Assembly: GCA_030770425.1 (NCBI GenBank)
Contig: JASJFT010000063.1
Span: 1 to 64,000, forward strand
Direction of reading: 5' to 3'
Length of the DNA: 64,000 bases
Source of the DNA: Darksidea phi
Lineage: Eukaryota; Ascomycota; Dothideomycetes; Pleosporales; Lentitheciaceae
Shown: positions 35,005 to 46,321 of the stretch, one piece after another
How positions within the stretch are numbered: the first letter of the stretch is position 1
Layout of the letters: every line of letters starts with the position of its first letter
The notes under the pieces: generated by a model
Database searches by the model: none
Seen by the model: the letters and a program-made list of their open reading frames with translations, nothing else
Told to the model about the DNA's origin: nothing
Program-made: the position numbers and the translations under genes

Positions 35005-36294
35005 CTATGCCCAGATGCGCAGCTGTGCCAAGTCAGCTATATGTGACATGATATAGGGTCGACTTCAAACGTACCATGGAGTCCCATGAACCAGTGCAGA
35101 GACTTAGCGCATCATTGCTCACACCGAGACAGCTGACACGGTTGTCGTGTCCCTGCAACGTGCCCACCCGCTCGCCTCGAAGGACATCCCAGACCTACAA
35201 ATGGGTCAGCATTCCGCTATCGTGATTGTTGCGCCGCCGCTCACCTTGCACTCGAAGTCGTCGTAACCGGCAAACAGCAGGCGACCGGACACGGAGAAGG
35301 CGACCGAAGTGATGCCGCATACGGGCTCGGGGATCTGGCAACCAACTTGTTAGCCACCACAGCGCAAAACAAACGACACTCGGATTAACCTACCGTATAA
35401 GCCTGCAGCTCGCGATCGGCACGAATGTCGAACAGACGGCAGGAGGCGTCGTCGGAGCCGGTGCCGAAAGCGTTGCCGTTGGGGAAGAATTGGATGGCGT
35501 TGATGTCAGAATCGTGCGCGGCAAAGGTCTGCACGCACTTTTGCTGGCGGATATCCCACAGCTTGGCGAAAGCATCGCATGCACCCGAGACAAACTGGTT
35601 GTGGTCGAGCGGGTTTATGCTCAAGCTCATCACGTCGCCCAGGTGGTCGGCAAACTCGTGCACCTTGGAACCAGTCTCCAAATCCCAGAGCACGCAAGTC
35701 ATGTCGCCGGACGAGGTCAGGATGCGCTTGTCGCTGATGAACCGACAGCAACTCAGATAGCCCGAGTGGCCAGACAGCTCCCGCGCCACGCGAGTGGGCC
35801 CTTCCCGCGCGGAGAGGTTGTAGATGGAGCAGATGTTGTCCAAGCCGCCGCAGGCCACGTAGTTCCCCGAGGGCGAGTACGCGCAGGTCATGACCCATGA
35901 TGAACGGAGCGGGATCGCGTGTACCTTGTTGGTTGTGTATGCGTCCCAGATGATGAGCTTGCCGTCCTGAGAGGCCGAGACAAGATGCCGTCGATCTGTC
36001 GACCAGTGCATGGCGTAGATCTTGGCCAGATGTCCCTTGAGGGTGCGCTTCGTCTTCATGGCCAGACGCGGCAGCGCCTCGACCCGCTGCTTCGCGACAT
36101 CACGGACTAGATCGCGTGGGTTAGCAAACACGTTGCAGCGCCTCGGTGCGGGGGCACCGTGGGCATCAGCAGGACGTACGGGTTGTGTCAGCGAGCTCGT
36201 CCTTCTTCCGTTTTATTCTGTCCTTGAGCGCCTCCGCATCGCGCCGCGCGATCTGGATCTTCTGCTGGATGGATTCTGCACTCATATCGGCCAT
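35005..36294 (-). CDS. sfaD: heterotrimeric G-protein beta subunit
   Basis: This is the G beta of the fungal heterotrimer, acting with G gamma and G alpha in growth, conidiation and cAMP/MAPK signalling at the plasma membrane. Five exons: 36294..36180, 36106..35394, 35334..35245, 35194..35075 and 35022..35005 (18 nt, ending LRIWA). Introns are 73, 59, 50 and 52 bp. The product has 351 residues, the usual length. An N-terminal coiled coil (about 1-45, [20 protein letters not shown]) that binds G gamma is followed by seven WD40 blades, for example [40 protein letters not shown] and SWDSM. All phases agree, so the gene is intact. Confidence 0.96.
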
Positions 36295-36995
36295 GCTCAG
36301 TCGTCAGCGAGCGAGGAAGTCGAGGTTGTGGGCGCAAGAGACGGGTGAAGGTGAGCGGGCGAGATCCAGGGATCCAGGGGGCCTCGCGGAGAGGGCAATA
36401 AACCCGGGCACCGACACGCGGCTGGGGGTCACGGGCGGCGGGCGGCAGCAATGGCGACAGACGCGCGCTGGACGGCAGCAATTGCTTGCGCGGAGAGGCA
36501 GCGGGTGCAGCGGAGCGTGGTGTTGTGGGTACGGTCGGGTGCGTGAGGTGGTAGGCGTGGTGATGGAGGACGAGGTACGGGGGCGGCCTGGGGGGGAGCT
36601 TGGCTAGCCGAGAAACGTCAAGCCTGGCCTGGCACTGGCACTGTGAGCTGGGGGGGCAAGGAGCGAGCGGCTCGGGCCTGTGCGCGACGTGCAACGATGA
36701 TAGAAAGAAAAGAAAAAGCACCTACAGAGAGAAAGGACGAGCTGCAGATGCAGATGCGCGTGTGTGCTGGGGAGCGGGTTGTCTGCGGTCTGCGGTTCTG
36801 CGTTCGGTGTCGCGGCGTCGTTGCTGTGCTCGCGCGCCTTGATCGTCAAAGTTCGTAATCTCCTCTGCGGCGCTCCTCCTTTGGGGCCCCTGCTTACTAT
36901 TGGCCGTCGTTAATTAACCCTTTGTTCCGCCGCTGAGCAACACCACACACACTCGCACCTTCACTCCACGCCTCTACTTCCGCTTCTACTTCTGC
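36295..36995. promoter_or_regulatory. divergent promoter region G beta / deaminase-like gene
   Basis: 700 bp of GC-rich sequence upstream of G beta, ending in a pyrimidine-rich, CTTCTA/CTTCTG-repeat stretch (36960-37010) in front of the deaminase-like gene. No ATG occurs between 36850 and 37095. Confidence 0.4.
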
Positions 36996-37042
36996 TTCTG
37001 CTGCTCGCCTGACGATTGCGTCACTCAGTTCCCCCAGGACTG

Positions 37043-38556
37043 CCGCTGCGGCGCCCCTCGGCATTGACTACGCCCGCAGACTGCCCAAGATCGAGGTACC
37101 GTCGTCTCTAGCCTATTCTGCCCCATCGCTGCCAAGAAAGCATTGACTCTCCATGACTTCCGTGGACGGCATTTCTAATCGGATTATCCACCACCAGCTG
37201 CACGCCCACCTCACCGGCAGCATCAGTCGCGCCTGTTTGCACGACATCTGGGAGACGCGGCAGGCAGAAGAGTCCGCATCCGATCTCCAAGACCCTCTCG
37301 TTGCCCTCCCGTCAGGAAAGGTCGACTACGACATCCAAAAGTAGGATAAAGTGACCCATCATTATTGATCCAAAGCCCAGCATGTCGCCCGCTCCGGTCA
37401 GACAGGCATCGTAGCATCCTGCAAACTCTCTGATCTCCGCATGGGACTGCCTGCTTACATGTCGATAGCCGAACTCTCTTTCTCAAATCCTGAAGCAGCC
37501 GTGTTCGCAGCCACTGCCCGCCTATCCTACATGGCATGCTGGCTATTGCGTGACGTGCAGCCGTTGGGCGCCGTTACGACAGCAAACTGCTGACAGCGCG
37601 CCAGATTCTTCCCCGCTGTTTTCCTCGTATATCTACCGACTCTGCAACGATCTTCCCAGTATAACGTACGTCTGAGGCCGAAGAAAGGCCGATGAATATC
37701 CATTGATGATAGCCAGCTTCTCTACTAGGACGGTACTCCGCGACTTTCAGGCTGACGGCGTGGTGTATCTCGAGCTTCGGACGACTCCGCGAGCCATTGT
37801 TGACCGGAACATCACGAAGGATGACTATGTCAAGACCATACTTGACATCCTTCAAGATCATAGTCGGGATGAGAAGAACTCCATGAGGGTATTTTTGATC
37901 CTATCCATTGACCGACGGAACACGGTGGCTGAAGCTGAGGAAGTTGTCGACCTTGCACTCAAGTACCCAGCTGCAGGCGTGGTCGGCATAGACCTTTGCG
38001 GTGATCCGTCAAAAGGGGATGTCCGCATATTCACAGCTGCATTTGCACGAGCTAAAGCTGCGGGGCTCAAGATCACTCTGCATTTCGCAGAAGTTGAGGC
38101 ATCAGCCACAGACGAAGAACTGCACACACTTCTCTCCTGGGAGCCAGACCAATTGGGCCACACTATCCATGTCAAGCAGGAATTTCGAGAGCGCATCGAG
38201 AGGGAGTGCATTGGTCTTGAGCTGTGTCTGAGCTGCAACGTCAGCGCCAAAATGATCAGTGGCACCTATGCTGACCATCACTTTGGGACGTGGAGACATA
38301 GTAGTGTCCCCCTTGCTCTCTGCGTACGTTGACCGGCAACTGTGTGATGCCAAATCTAATTCTTTGAGAGACCGACGATGTTGGTGTGTTTTGCAGTCCT
38401 CTGTCTTGGGAATATCATCTTGCTGCAATTCATTTTGGCTTAAATCGAGACCAGTTGAAAGCGTTTGCTGAACGAGCAATACCGTCCATATTCACGGGTC
38501 CTGATGAGAGGTTGCGGTTACAACAAATCTTGTCACAATGGGTGGATACGATATAA
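37043..38556 (+). CDS. adenosine deaminase-like protein (ADAL family), apparently damaged
   Basis: This is a metal-dependent deaminase of the ADA/ADAL family (AMP, N6-methyl-AMP or adenosine). Coding blocks are about 37043..37095 (IDYARRLPKIE), 37198..37340, 37605..37665, 37729..38323 and 38371..38556. Introns are 102, 264, 63 and 47 bp. Metal and substrate motifs are all present: HAHLTGSI, LTLHFAE, LGHTIH and TDDVGVF. The C terminus is QQILSQWVDTI. There are two defects. No ATG exists upstream of the first block in its frame. Exon 37605..37665 is one base too long: FFP is followed by an extra G before LFSSYIYRLCNDLPS. An ATG inside intron 1 (37153) reads in frame into exon 2 and could serve as an alternative start. 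Confidence 0.72.
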
Positions 38557-38877
38557 TTGCTCCATTGCTTTACAACCCTTTTTCCGCACTGCTATTATTT
38601 TGGTCCTCGTTTGGTCCTTGTAGGCATTGACAGATAGCGGTACTTGTCCATCCATCACAATCTACATCGTTGTTGTACATCAACGCAGCTCGTAATATAT
38701 GGTGCCTTGAACCCGAGAAATATTGTCAAATAATTCCATTTGTCGTCCCTCGCATTTAGCATGCTCATGGTGGCACCTAGGATGTTCCCGGTAGAGCGCC
38801 CTGGACACCGCACTTCAGCATCCATGTCGCCAGGAATATTTCAAAAAGAAAAAAAAAACAGTTCGGCACTAGCGCAC
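38557..38877. other. 3' flank of deaminase-like gene
   Basis: No coding frame is supported. An A-rich tract lies at about 38843-38860 in the plus strand. Confidence 0.4.
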
Positions 38878-39180
38878 CAATTCGAGCATCCTGTGACCAT
38901 TTTCATCTAGAGCATGAATGTCTGCACCACCTTTGAGTAACGACTCCATCGTTGACACCTACGTATAGAATTCACAAGAGCGTGAAGTAGACATAAACGA
39001 GCATCAGCCCCGCGGGCAACCGACGCGTCAAAAGTGCCACCATAATTCCGTCGTACAGCGCATTCAAGTGGAAGTTCGCCTTTGTCGACATCAGCAGCCT
39101 CCCTTCGTAACAAGTCCAACACAATCAACGACCCTAGGAAAAGAAGCGCCGTAAACAATATAGACTCTTCAAAGCGTTCA
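38878..39180 (-). pseudogene. ankyrin-repeat gene fragment
   Basis: On the minus strand two ankyrin-like pieces occur in different frames. The first reads RGADARLCLLHALVNS in one frame. The second reads VSTMESLLKGGADIHALDE followed by NGHRMLELVR and a stop in another. The junction needs a one-base shift and no intron of workable size fits. No start or upstream repeats of length are visible, so this looks like the decayed C-terminal end of an ankyrin-repeat gene. Confidence 0.45.
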
Positions 39181-40596
39181 GACTGGGTACCCTGACGAGC
39201 GCTTCAACGACTTTCACACACCGCATGTATATGGCTACGATGCGCGGGGTCAACTGGTACTAGTCCCTTCGAAAAGTAGATTAATTAGCGTCAATGCCAC
39301 GACCGGATAGCAATCTACCCGGTTCCAATCTTGCTGCTCTCGAGGCTTCTTGTTTATGTCGGCGTAGAGAGCGTGTCGATAAAAGGACTATTTTGTTCAA
39401 TCTAGCACTTCGGACAAGCGACTCTGCGTGGCACCAGATGGCAGTAAAAAGTCAAACAACCCAGTGAAACCAAGGAACTTCCTTGAGTATTAACCTAAGC
39501 GCCGTGTAACGTAGATACCACCCGCCTCATTACCTGCATTCGCCCTCTATCTCGATCTCAAGAGCATCCGATAGATCAGCTAAGCGCATCGTTAGCTAGC
39601 TCCCCCAAACAACCGCCAACACAGGATCTGACATCGCCATCTACATCTTCCTCCGCTAGAAGGATCCTTGAACGAGAGATGCAATCATTGCTGTTCGAAT
39701 ATCAACCTCGTCTCAACTCGGGATTGGTATATGGAGCTTTTCTAGGTTCTTGGTGGTCCGCACTGCGTAGAGATTAATTGCACAATCTCACATCTGTCAC
39801 GATTTTGGAACCTGGGCGAGTGCATCAATGAGATGTGGTAGTCGTCGACTGAGGACTACTATTGGGGGAAAGACAGAATAGAGTTCTTCATGCGTAGGTG
39901 AATGTCCCTCATCCCTGCACCCGGCTACAGGTCCTATGCCGTAGCGCTGGCAGAGCAGAGACGTTGGGCAGCAAAAGGGAAATTGGAGTACATTGCATTC
40001 GAAAACCAGCCACAAGAGCTAGCTTTAGGTCTATTATGGAGTTTGTTCACATGCGAGTTAGAGTGGGAAATTGCTCGAGGGAGATGCGTATTCAAAAAAA
40101 GAGCACCCCATACACCAAAGGTACTTCACAATCTCTCATTCAACGTTCCGAGGCTGCTACCCCAGCGCAGCATTAAGTATTATACAAGGCAACCGGCTAC
40201 AAAACGGTTTCCACAATCTCTTCTTCAACCAAAAATGGGGGTAATAAAGAAGCCAAAGACCAGCCATCAAGGCTCGGCTCAAGCAAAAATGCAATATGCA
40301 CGAGAAATGAGTGGTAATGGGCCTCTTCAAGAACACCATGCGCACAGACTTCGGCAATAGTTGTTTTGATGAAGCCCCACGCTATGCAACCGCAGGAGCC
40401 AGCAAACATTCAAAGAAAAGGGTTGCCGGGAGGCAGTAGTAGTAGTGGTGGTCGTGCAGTCATATCCGTTTGACGGAAATAAGAAAACGAGGAGAAAGAC
40501 GAAATGTCTTGGGTATGTTGGATGATGAAAATCGAAATCTGAAGGAAATGGCAGCCGTGTCTAAGCGGTGGAATAGTAAGGTAGAGTCAACAGTGA
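39181..40596. other. intergenic, doubtful small ORF
   Basis: 1.4 kb. An ATG-started plus-strand frame at 39902..40360 (152 codons) has a plausible first 70 codons, but the rest looks random and no family is recognised. I leave it as unproven. Confidence 0.35.
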
Positions 40597-43500
40597 CTAT
40601 TGCCCTTGGTCATAAGCACGCCACGCATCGTGCGCTTCTCGTAGAACTAGTCTTTGTTAGCGTGTAAATTAGAAGAATAGCGGAAGCCCGCTTACTCTGC
40701 AACACTTGTGCCTGGGCAGCGTGGGTTTCACAAGCGCACTGAAGTGTGCGTCCATCGATGAAATCAAGAACAACACTATTGGGAAGCTCTTGTCTGTCTT
40801 GGTCCGGGGCAAAGGGTGTTCGGAAATCCGTAAGGTGGAAGCGCTTCGTAATGCCCTTTGATTGCTGCTGATAATCAGCATGGCGCTTCTTACCCCAATA
40901 CCAGAGACACTAACCTCGTTTGACTTGGAAAGGCTCAGGACGAGGCTACCGGTTGCATCAATCTCGACCCATCTCCGTTTCCACAACTGAGGACAAGTCA
41001 GTTCATGCATGAGAATGAGAGAGTGATTGGATATACATACTAAAGTATCTGGGAATTGTATGTTGAGATCGCCAACTTGAACCGGAGGCGGAGGCTCTCG
41101 AACAGATGGTAGAGAGGTATGAACTTCCTCCTGCATGGGGCTTGGAGCCGAGTTCTTTCGAGATATGGAGGCGGCTGAGGACATGCGTTTGAACAATTTA
41201 CTCGTTCTTGAATCTTTCTTCTCCTTCTTCTCCTGCCTCTCTTCATTGCTGTCAAAGCTGTGTGCAGAATGGCTACGTGGGACGCCTCCGACCTTTGACT
41301 CGCTGAGTCTGCGACCGAAAGACCGCCAGCTGCTTTCGGACGAAGTTCGAGGAAGAGCGATACCAGCATCCTTGGAGTGAGATGATGAAGGAGGCCTGGG
41401 AGAGGTCGGCTCCACCTTGGGAGGATTAGACTTGGAGCGAGAAGATGGTCGAGTCGATCTCTGGTGATCAATGATGATGGGACTCTTGTGCAGTTCGAGG
41501 GGCGTCTTGTCGGTTGGCATTTTCAAGGTCGGCTTCTGCACTCGTGGATCGCGAATGATGCGAGCCGTGACCTGGACAGATTCGGGCTTTTCGGAGCCGT
41601 GTAGATTGTAAACTGGAGGTCTCTCCTGCTCCGTACTTGTCGGCGGTGGCTGCAACACAGGCTTATTGTCAGGGGTTGTTGAATTCGACTTATTCGCAAC
41701 AAAAGAGGCACGACTGACACGCTGGACGGCCTTCCCATTTGGAGAATTCCCAGAGGGAGGCGTGGAGAAAAAGGAGGATTTGCGTTGGGCAACAATCGAA
41801 GTACTGGCGTCGGGAGTCGCAAGTGAACTTACTGAAGTTGACGATTCCCTATTGGATTTCTCGGCAAGGGCTTTGATTCTTTGTGAGATGCCCGAGGAGA
41901 CGTTTATCTTCTTTGCTACCACCACGGTGTCTGAATTAGTATGAGTGAGCCAGGGCCCAGAAGATTTCCGCGACAGCTGTTCCGGGGAGAGGCGACCGGG
42001 CTTGGTGTGTTGTTGTGAAGGAGACCTTTGAGGGGTAGTACGCTCGGACATGGATTTCCTGGTGAAGAAGGGCGTTATGGGTGACCTGGACACGGACACG
42101 GATACCGGCATGGCTTCCTCAAGCTTGGCGCTCTGTAGCTCTTCCATAAAGGAGTCATCCGAGAGGTACTCAGCCTCCGAGTTTTCGCCGCTAATAAGAG
42201 CAGGGTCCAACACAAAGTGGCGCTTCTCCTTGCCTTCTGCAGTAGATTCGACCATTGGTGTTGTCAGTATCATGGATTCTCGCTTCTGCCTCTTGCTTTG
42301 TGTAGCGTCGGTGTCGGCTGGAGGTATGCACAGCATGGATTCACGATTGGTTCTGCCCTGCGAAAGCCGGCTGTCCGAATCAGTAGACGGCATGATAATC
42401 ATTGACTCTCGTTTGCTTCTTCGAGCCAGAAGGTCGTCTGAAGCAGAGGCTTGAGGCACCGGTAATGGTGCATGGTCGGCTTGCGCGGCAACCTCAACGG
42501 TAAGAATGGGCGTCGCAGATTCCGGAACAACGGTGGGGGAGCTTTCGACAGAGTCATCCTCGTCCTCGAAACGTTCTGCATCGATTTGACCTGAACTCGC
42601 GATGGGGCCCTCGGGCTTCACCTCATTTTGTATCTGCTGGTCATCTTCCGATATTGATGAAGGCCTCGTAGAGGGTGCGCAGGATGAGCCCTGGGTTTGA
42701 GCAGACGTCGGAGAACAGGCGGAGGCAGCGGAGTGCATATCGTCTGTTTCCAGCTGACAACTGATCATTCCCACATCACAGTCTTGTGCGAGCACTGGTT
42801 TGGAGACCTCAGGGACCGGACTCTCATGTTTTGATGGCACCTTCTCGGTTTTCTCTGGCGAAGCGACTGGCTCTTCGCTGGGAGTAGTTGTGCTAGCCTC
42901 CTTCTCATCCATAGAAACGCTGGAGGAACCACCGTGAACCGAAGGCTCGGCGGCCTGTGCGTTCTCCTCAGTCCTAGCGGCGGCACTGGCTGATGCGGCC
43001 TCAGCTTCTCGCACCTCTCTCTCCTTCTTGGCCTTCATTTGCTTCTTTCTTATTTCCACGGCCTTCATCAGCCTCTGCTTCTCTGCCGAGACGCCTCCTA
43101 GCCTGTTCCCGCCGTAGGCGTGAAGAGGCATTGACCGGACACTAGCGGGGCTCTTGGGCGGATAAGAAGGTGACACTGGTATATCTGGAATAGCTGGGAT
43201 CGGGGGAGGCGGAGGTAGAGCGATGGATGGTACAGCGCTGGAGTCACGCGATTTCGGCCGTTTCGGCTCATGGGCCTTTCGGTTTGCAGAGCGGAGGCCT
43301 GCGGGCAAGGTAGACACCGGTCTCGCGGCAATGGGGTCACCATTGCCTGAGGTGTGTGGGCGTTTGATGTCCAATGATGCCTTCGGCCTGGGACCCAGCT
43401 TCACTTTCGGCTTGTTGTACTGCGCGTATAGCTCGGCGTACAGATCTGAGAGGGCGGGGCGTGTAGTCTGCGAGGACAGGCGCGGATCCGGTCCGTTCTC

Positions 43501-44334
43501 GAAAAGCGAGTCGTAGTTTTTGAAGCTATCTCTCTGAGGCGTCTTCTTGGGAAGTTCCTTGTCCGTCTCGTTTTCCGTCACAGTTCCAATTGAAACGTGG
43601 GAGAATTCAGGCGTTAGTTTACCCTCTTCGACAAGCTTCGCCTCTGGTAAAGCAGCTGTATCTGCATCCTTCTCCGCTCCGGACGTAGGCTCGACAACAA
43701 TGGGATGCGGATTGGCCGGAAGCACCGGTCTCGCTGTAGATGCGGAATCGCCGGCGGTGCTCTGTCCTTCCTCAGCATCTTCGGTAATCTCGTCTAGTTT
43801 GTGTCGCGAGGAGTTGGAGGAGCTGCTCGAGGGGGCGGCGGTATGCAGGGAGCAGGCGGACGTGAGGGCGGAGTCGCTGAGCTCGTCGGCGGTGGCGATG
43901 GAGATGGTGGTGTCGTGCGGCGTGAATTTGTCTGTGACGGCGGTGAAGTGCACGGCGACACGGGCTGTTGCACATGTTAGCGCGGCACGGCCGTAGCATT
44001 GAGGCTCTACATGCCCTGTAGCAGGCGCGAGGTCCCCTCGGGCACGTATTTGATCAAGACCTTCCGCCGGCGGTACAGCAAGAAGCCGTACAGCGGCGAC
44101 GTCTCGTCGTATTGGGCAATGGCTCCGCGGGCATCTGCGGCTCCGCCGGTGCCGCGGGCCAGCACCTCGACGGCATCTCGCGAGGTGTATTTGAGCAGAA
44201 ACCTACACAGGCAGAATTAGCAGGGTGAGGTGGTAATTGCGTTCCGCCGGGCTGTCCTACCATCCTCCCGCCTCGGCCAGAGCGCCCTGGTACGCGGCGA
44301 TTACATTGACATGGTCGAGCCCGTTCAGAGACAT
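40597..44334 (-). CDS. ADF-H (drebrin/cofilin-like) and PH-domain protein
   Basis: Six exons: 44334..44261, 44202..44015, 43964..41041, 40986..40915, 40864..40696 and 40646..40597. Introns are 58, 50, 54, 50 and 49 bp, and the product has 1158 residues with every phase consistent. The N-terminal ADF-H domain (about 1-125) starts MSLNGLDHVN and contains GTGGAADARGAIAQYDE, SPLYGFLLYRRRKVLIKYVP and VAVHFTAVTDKFTPHDT. This fold binds actin. A long disordered Ser/Pro/Glu-rich centre has a poly-Pro block and a basic coiled segment (EIRKKQMKAKKERE). A C-terminal PH domain starts at VGDLNIQFPDTLLWKRRW, continues with KGITKRFHLTDFRTP and ends LREAHDAWRAYDQGQ. Intron 43965..44014 uses a GC donor (GCATGT). 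Likely role: linking actin to membranes (inference). Confidence 0.88.
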
Positions 44335-45647
44335 TGCGTCGCAGGGCTCATGAAGAGTGAGAGGAGCAGCCGTGAGCGGCGGTCGTCAGAAAGCTCACGG
44401 ACGGCGGCGTGGGAAGAAGTTCAGAGGCCGGGGTGGGAAGTCTGTGCGCGTGGTGGTCAGGGGTTGGGCCCTCGTTGGTGGTGTCGTCGGTGGTGTCGTC
44501 GGTGGTCAGTGTGGCAGACCATCTGCTCGACGATGACGACGGCGGCGGGAGCGGAGAGGAAGACGACTGCGCGCATGCGGGTTGGTTATGGAGCGGTGAC
44601 GGTCTGCAGGTCCAAAATCTCCACGGCAGTGAAGGGCAAGAAGGCACATGTGCTGTTTCAGCTCCGCCAAGGTCGCAGCTCCTATACGGGCGTCGACTAT
44701 CACCGGGCGGCCCGCAATCGACGAAAAGAAATTCCCCTCTCCACGTTCGCGTATTTATTTGCTCCGAGCCTGCTTGCAGCTTGCAGCCAGCCCAGGCCTG
44801 CTGCCCTGTCGGAGCTGCTGCGTTTGACTCCATTGGCGCGCTCCCCTGTAGGGCCTGCCTTATGGCCGACTTTGGGGACCCGGAGAGCCATGGACGAGCA
44901 CTGCACGACGCCTCGCGCAGCCGGACCAGCAAAAGAACGCATTGCGTGCCGCTGACTTGAAGCACACACGGTCGCGACACTTGAGGTCCCTTCGCGCAAT
45001 TGATATCGCCAGGAAGATCAGAACCATGTTCCCTGCCATGAACAACACCAACAGCTGCCCCGCTTCCTGCTGCGATGCCCTGCCAGTGACCGACACGCTT
45101 CCTTGTCCATGACGGGTCCCCACTACATGCCACTTCTATCTTTCTCCCCTGTCTTTGGAACAGGCGTAGAACACCGCACAGCAACAGGGCAGTCGTAATT
45201 TGATGTGGCTGCTTTTCTCGTTTGGCCCGTCAGGCACCCAACATGTCTCATGTTTACAAGACGCGCAAAGTACGCGCTGTCTTCAGCACCTCTCAGCTCA
45301 GCCTCTACGGGTCTACCCCTTGCAGCGTGCAGCTTGCATCTGCACTGGGCTCAGACCAGAGACGCCGTCGACGCCTATTTCTGTTCGGAGATTTTTCTTC
45401 GGCCAACGTACTTACTTCGGACCTGGAGACCGGAGCCTCCCCATGCGTGTGGTAGCCGGTCGGCAGCGCCCGTTACGCCATCCCGCTCAACGCTCCACTC
45501 TGCAAAAAATAATACGCCCGGCACTCCAACGCTCGATTTAGAACCACAACGCACTCAGCATTTGCATCCGTAAACAGACGCGCGCGTCTTGGTGTGTTTC
45601 CCCTCCACGCCGTCTGAACTTTGGAGTAGTGCACTATACCTCGAGCC
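44335..45647. promoter_or_regulatory. divergent intergenic region ADF-H/PH gene and OHCU decarboxylase
   Basis: 1.3 kb between two divergent start codons. A 278-codon minus-strand frame (44348..45184) overlaps the promoter and has no family resemblance, so I do not call it. A GGTGTCGTC direct duplication occurs near 44479-44500. Confidence 0.4.
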
Positions 45648-46321
45648 ATGACATCACTCCCCGCCATCAACACTCTGCCACACCTCCCCGACGCAGAGCT
45701 CACCAAGGTGCTCGACTTGCTCTTCGAACCGTCACCTCCTCTACATACACTCTCCTTGCCCGTGCTGAGGTCTACGACCTTTCCGACATATGAAACCCTC
45801 ATCGTCGCCGTCAATGCGCAATTGACCGCATTGGCCCGATCAGGCAAATCAGAACATGTAGAGAAACTGTCGGAGATACTATGCTCGCATCCGAGGCTGG
45901 GCGAGAAGAAAGTGGAGAGTGAGCAGAGTCGAGCTGAGCAGGCACAATTACAAAAGGGTGGAGAGGAAGAGAAGGAGCAATTGGCGAAGTTGAACCAGCA
46001 GTATGAGGACAAGTTTCCGGGGCTAAGATATGTGTACGTCGCGTTATCCATGGCTAGCCTCTCTTGTCCATCTTGAGCCGTACCACCGTCGCTTCCCCAC
46101 AAACTGACTAGCCCAATAGTGTCTTCGTTAACGGCCGCACCCGACCCGTCATCATGGACAATATGCGCGCGAGGATAGACCGTGGAGACATTGTAGCCGA
46201 ACGGCAAGAAGCTATCCAGGTACATCCCAAAGCTTCTTCAAATTCAGTATGATGGTAGCTCACGAAGGCCCAGGCAATGTGCGATATCGCAGCCGATCGC
46301 GCCGCGAAGCTCCAATCCTGA
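45648..46321 (+). CDS. OHCU decarboxylase (UraD family)
   Basis: Decarboxylates 2-oxo-4-hydroxy-4-carboxy-5-ureidoimidazoline to S-allantoin in urate degradation, after uricase and HIU hydrolase. Three exons: 45648..46033, 46120..46219 and 46274..46321. Introns are 86 and 54 bp (the last acceptor could also be 12 nt upstream, in frame), and the product has 177 residues, family-typical. Motifs visible are the catalytic-His block CSHPRLGEK, QYEDKFPGLRYV, FVNGRTRPVIM and the C-terminal helix AIQAMCDIAADRAAKL. No peroxisomal SKL-type ending is present (it ends KLQS). The N-terminal LPHLPDAELTKVLDLLFEPS fits the all-helical fold. Confidence 0.9.

Noticed and set aside
39902..40360. 152-codon ATG-started frame
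   Set aside because: Only the first half looks protein-like, there is no family match, and the second half is A-rich and non-coding in character.
44348..45184. 278-codon minus-strand open frame upstream of the ADF-H/PH gene
   Set aside because: It lies in the divergent promoter, its composition is random, and overlapping frames of similar length exist on the plus strand.
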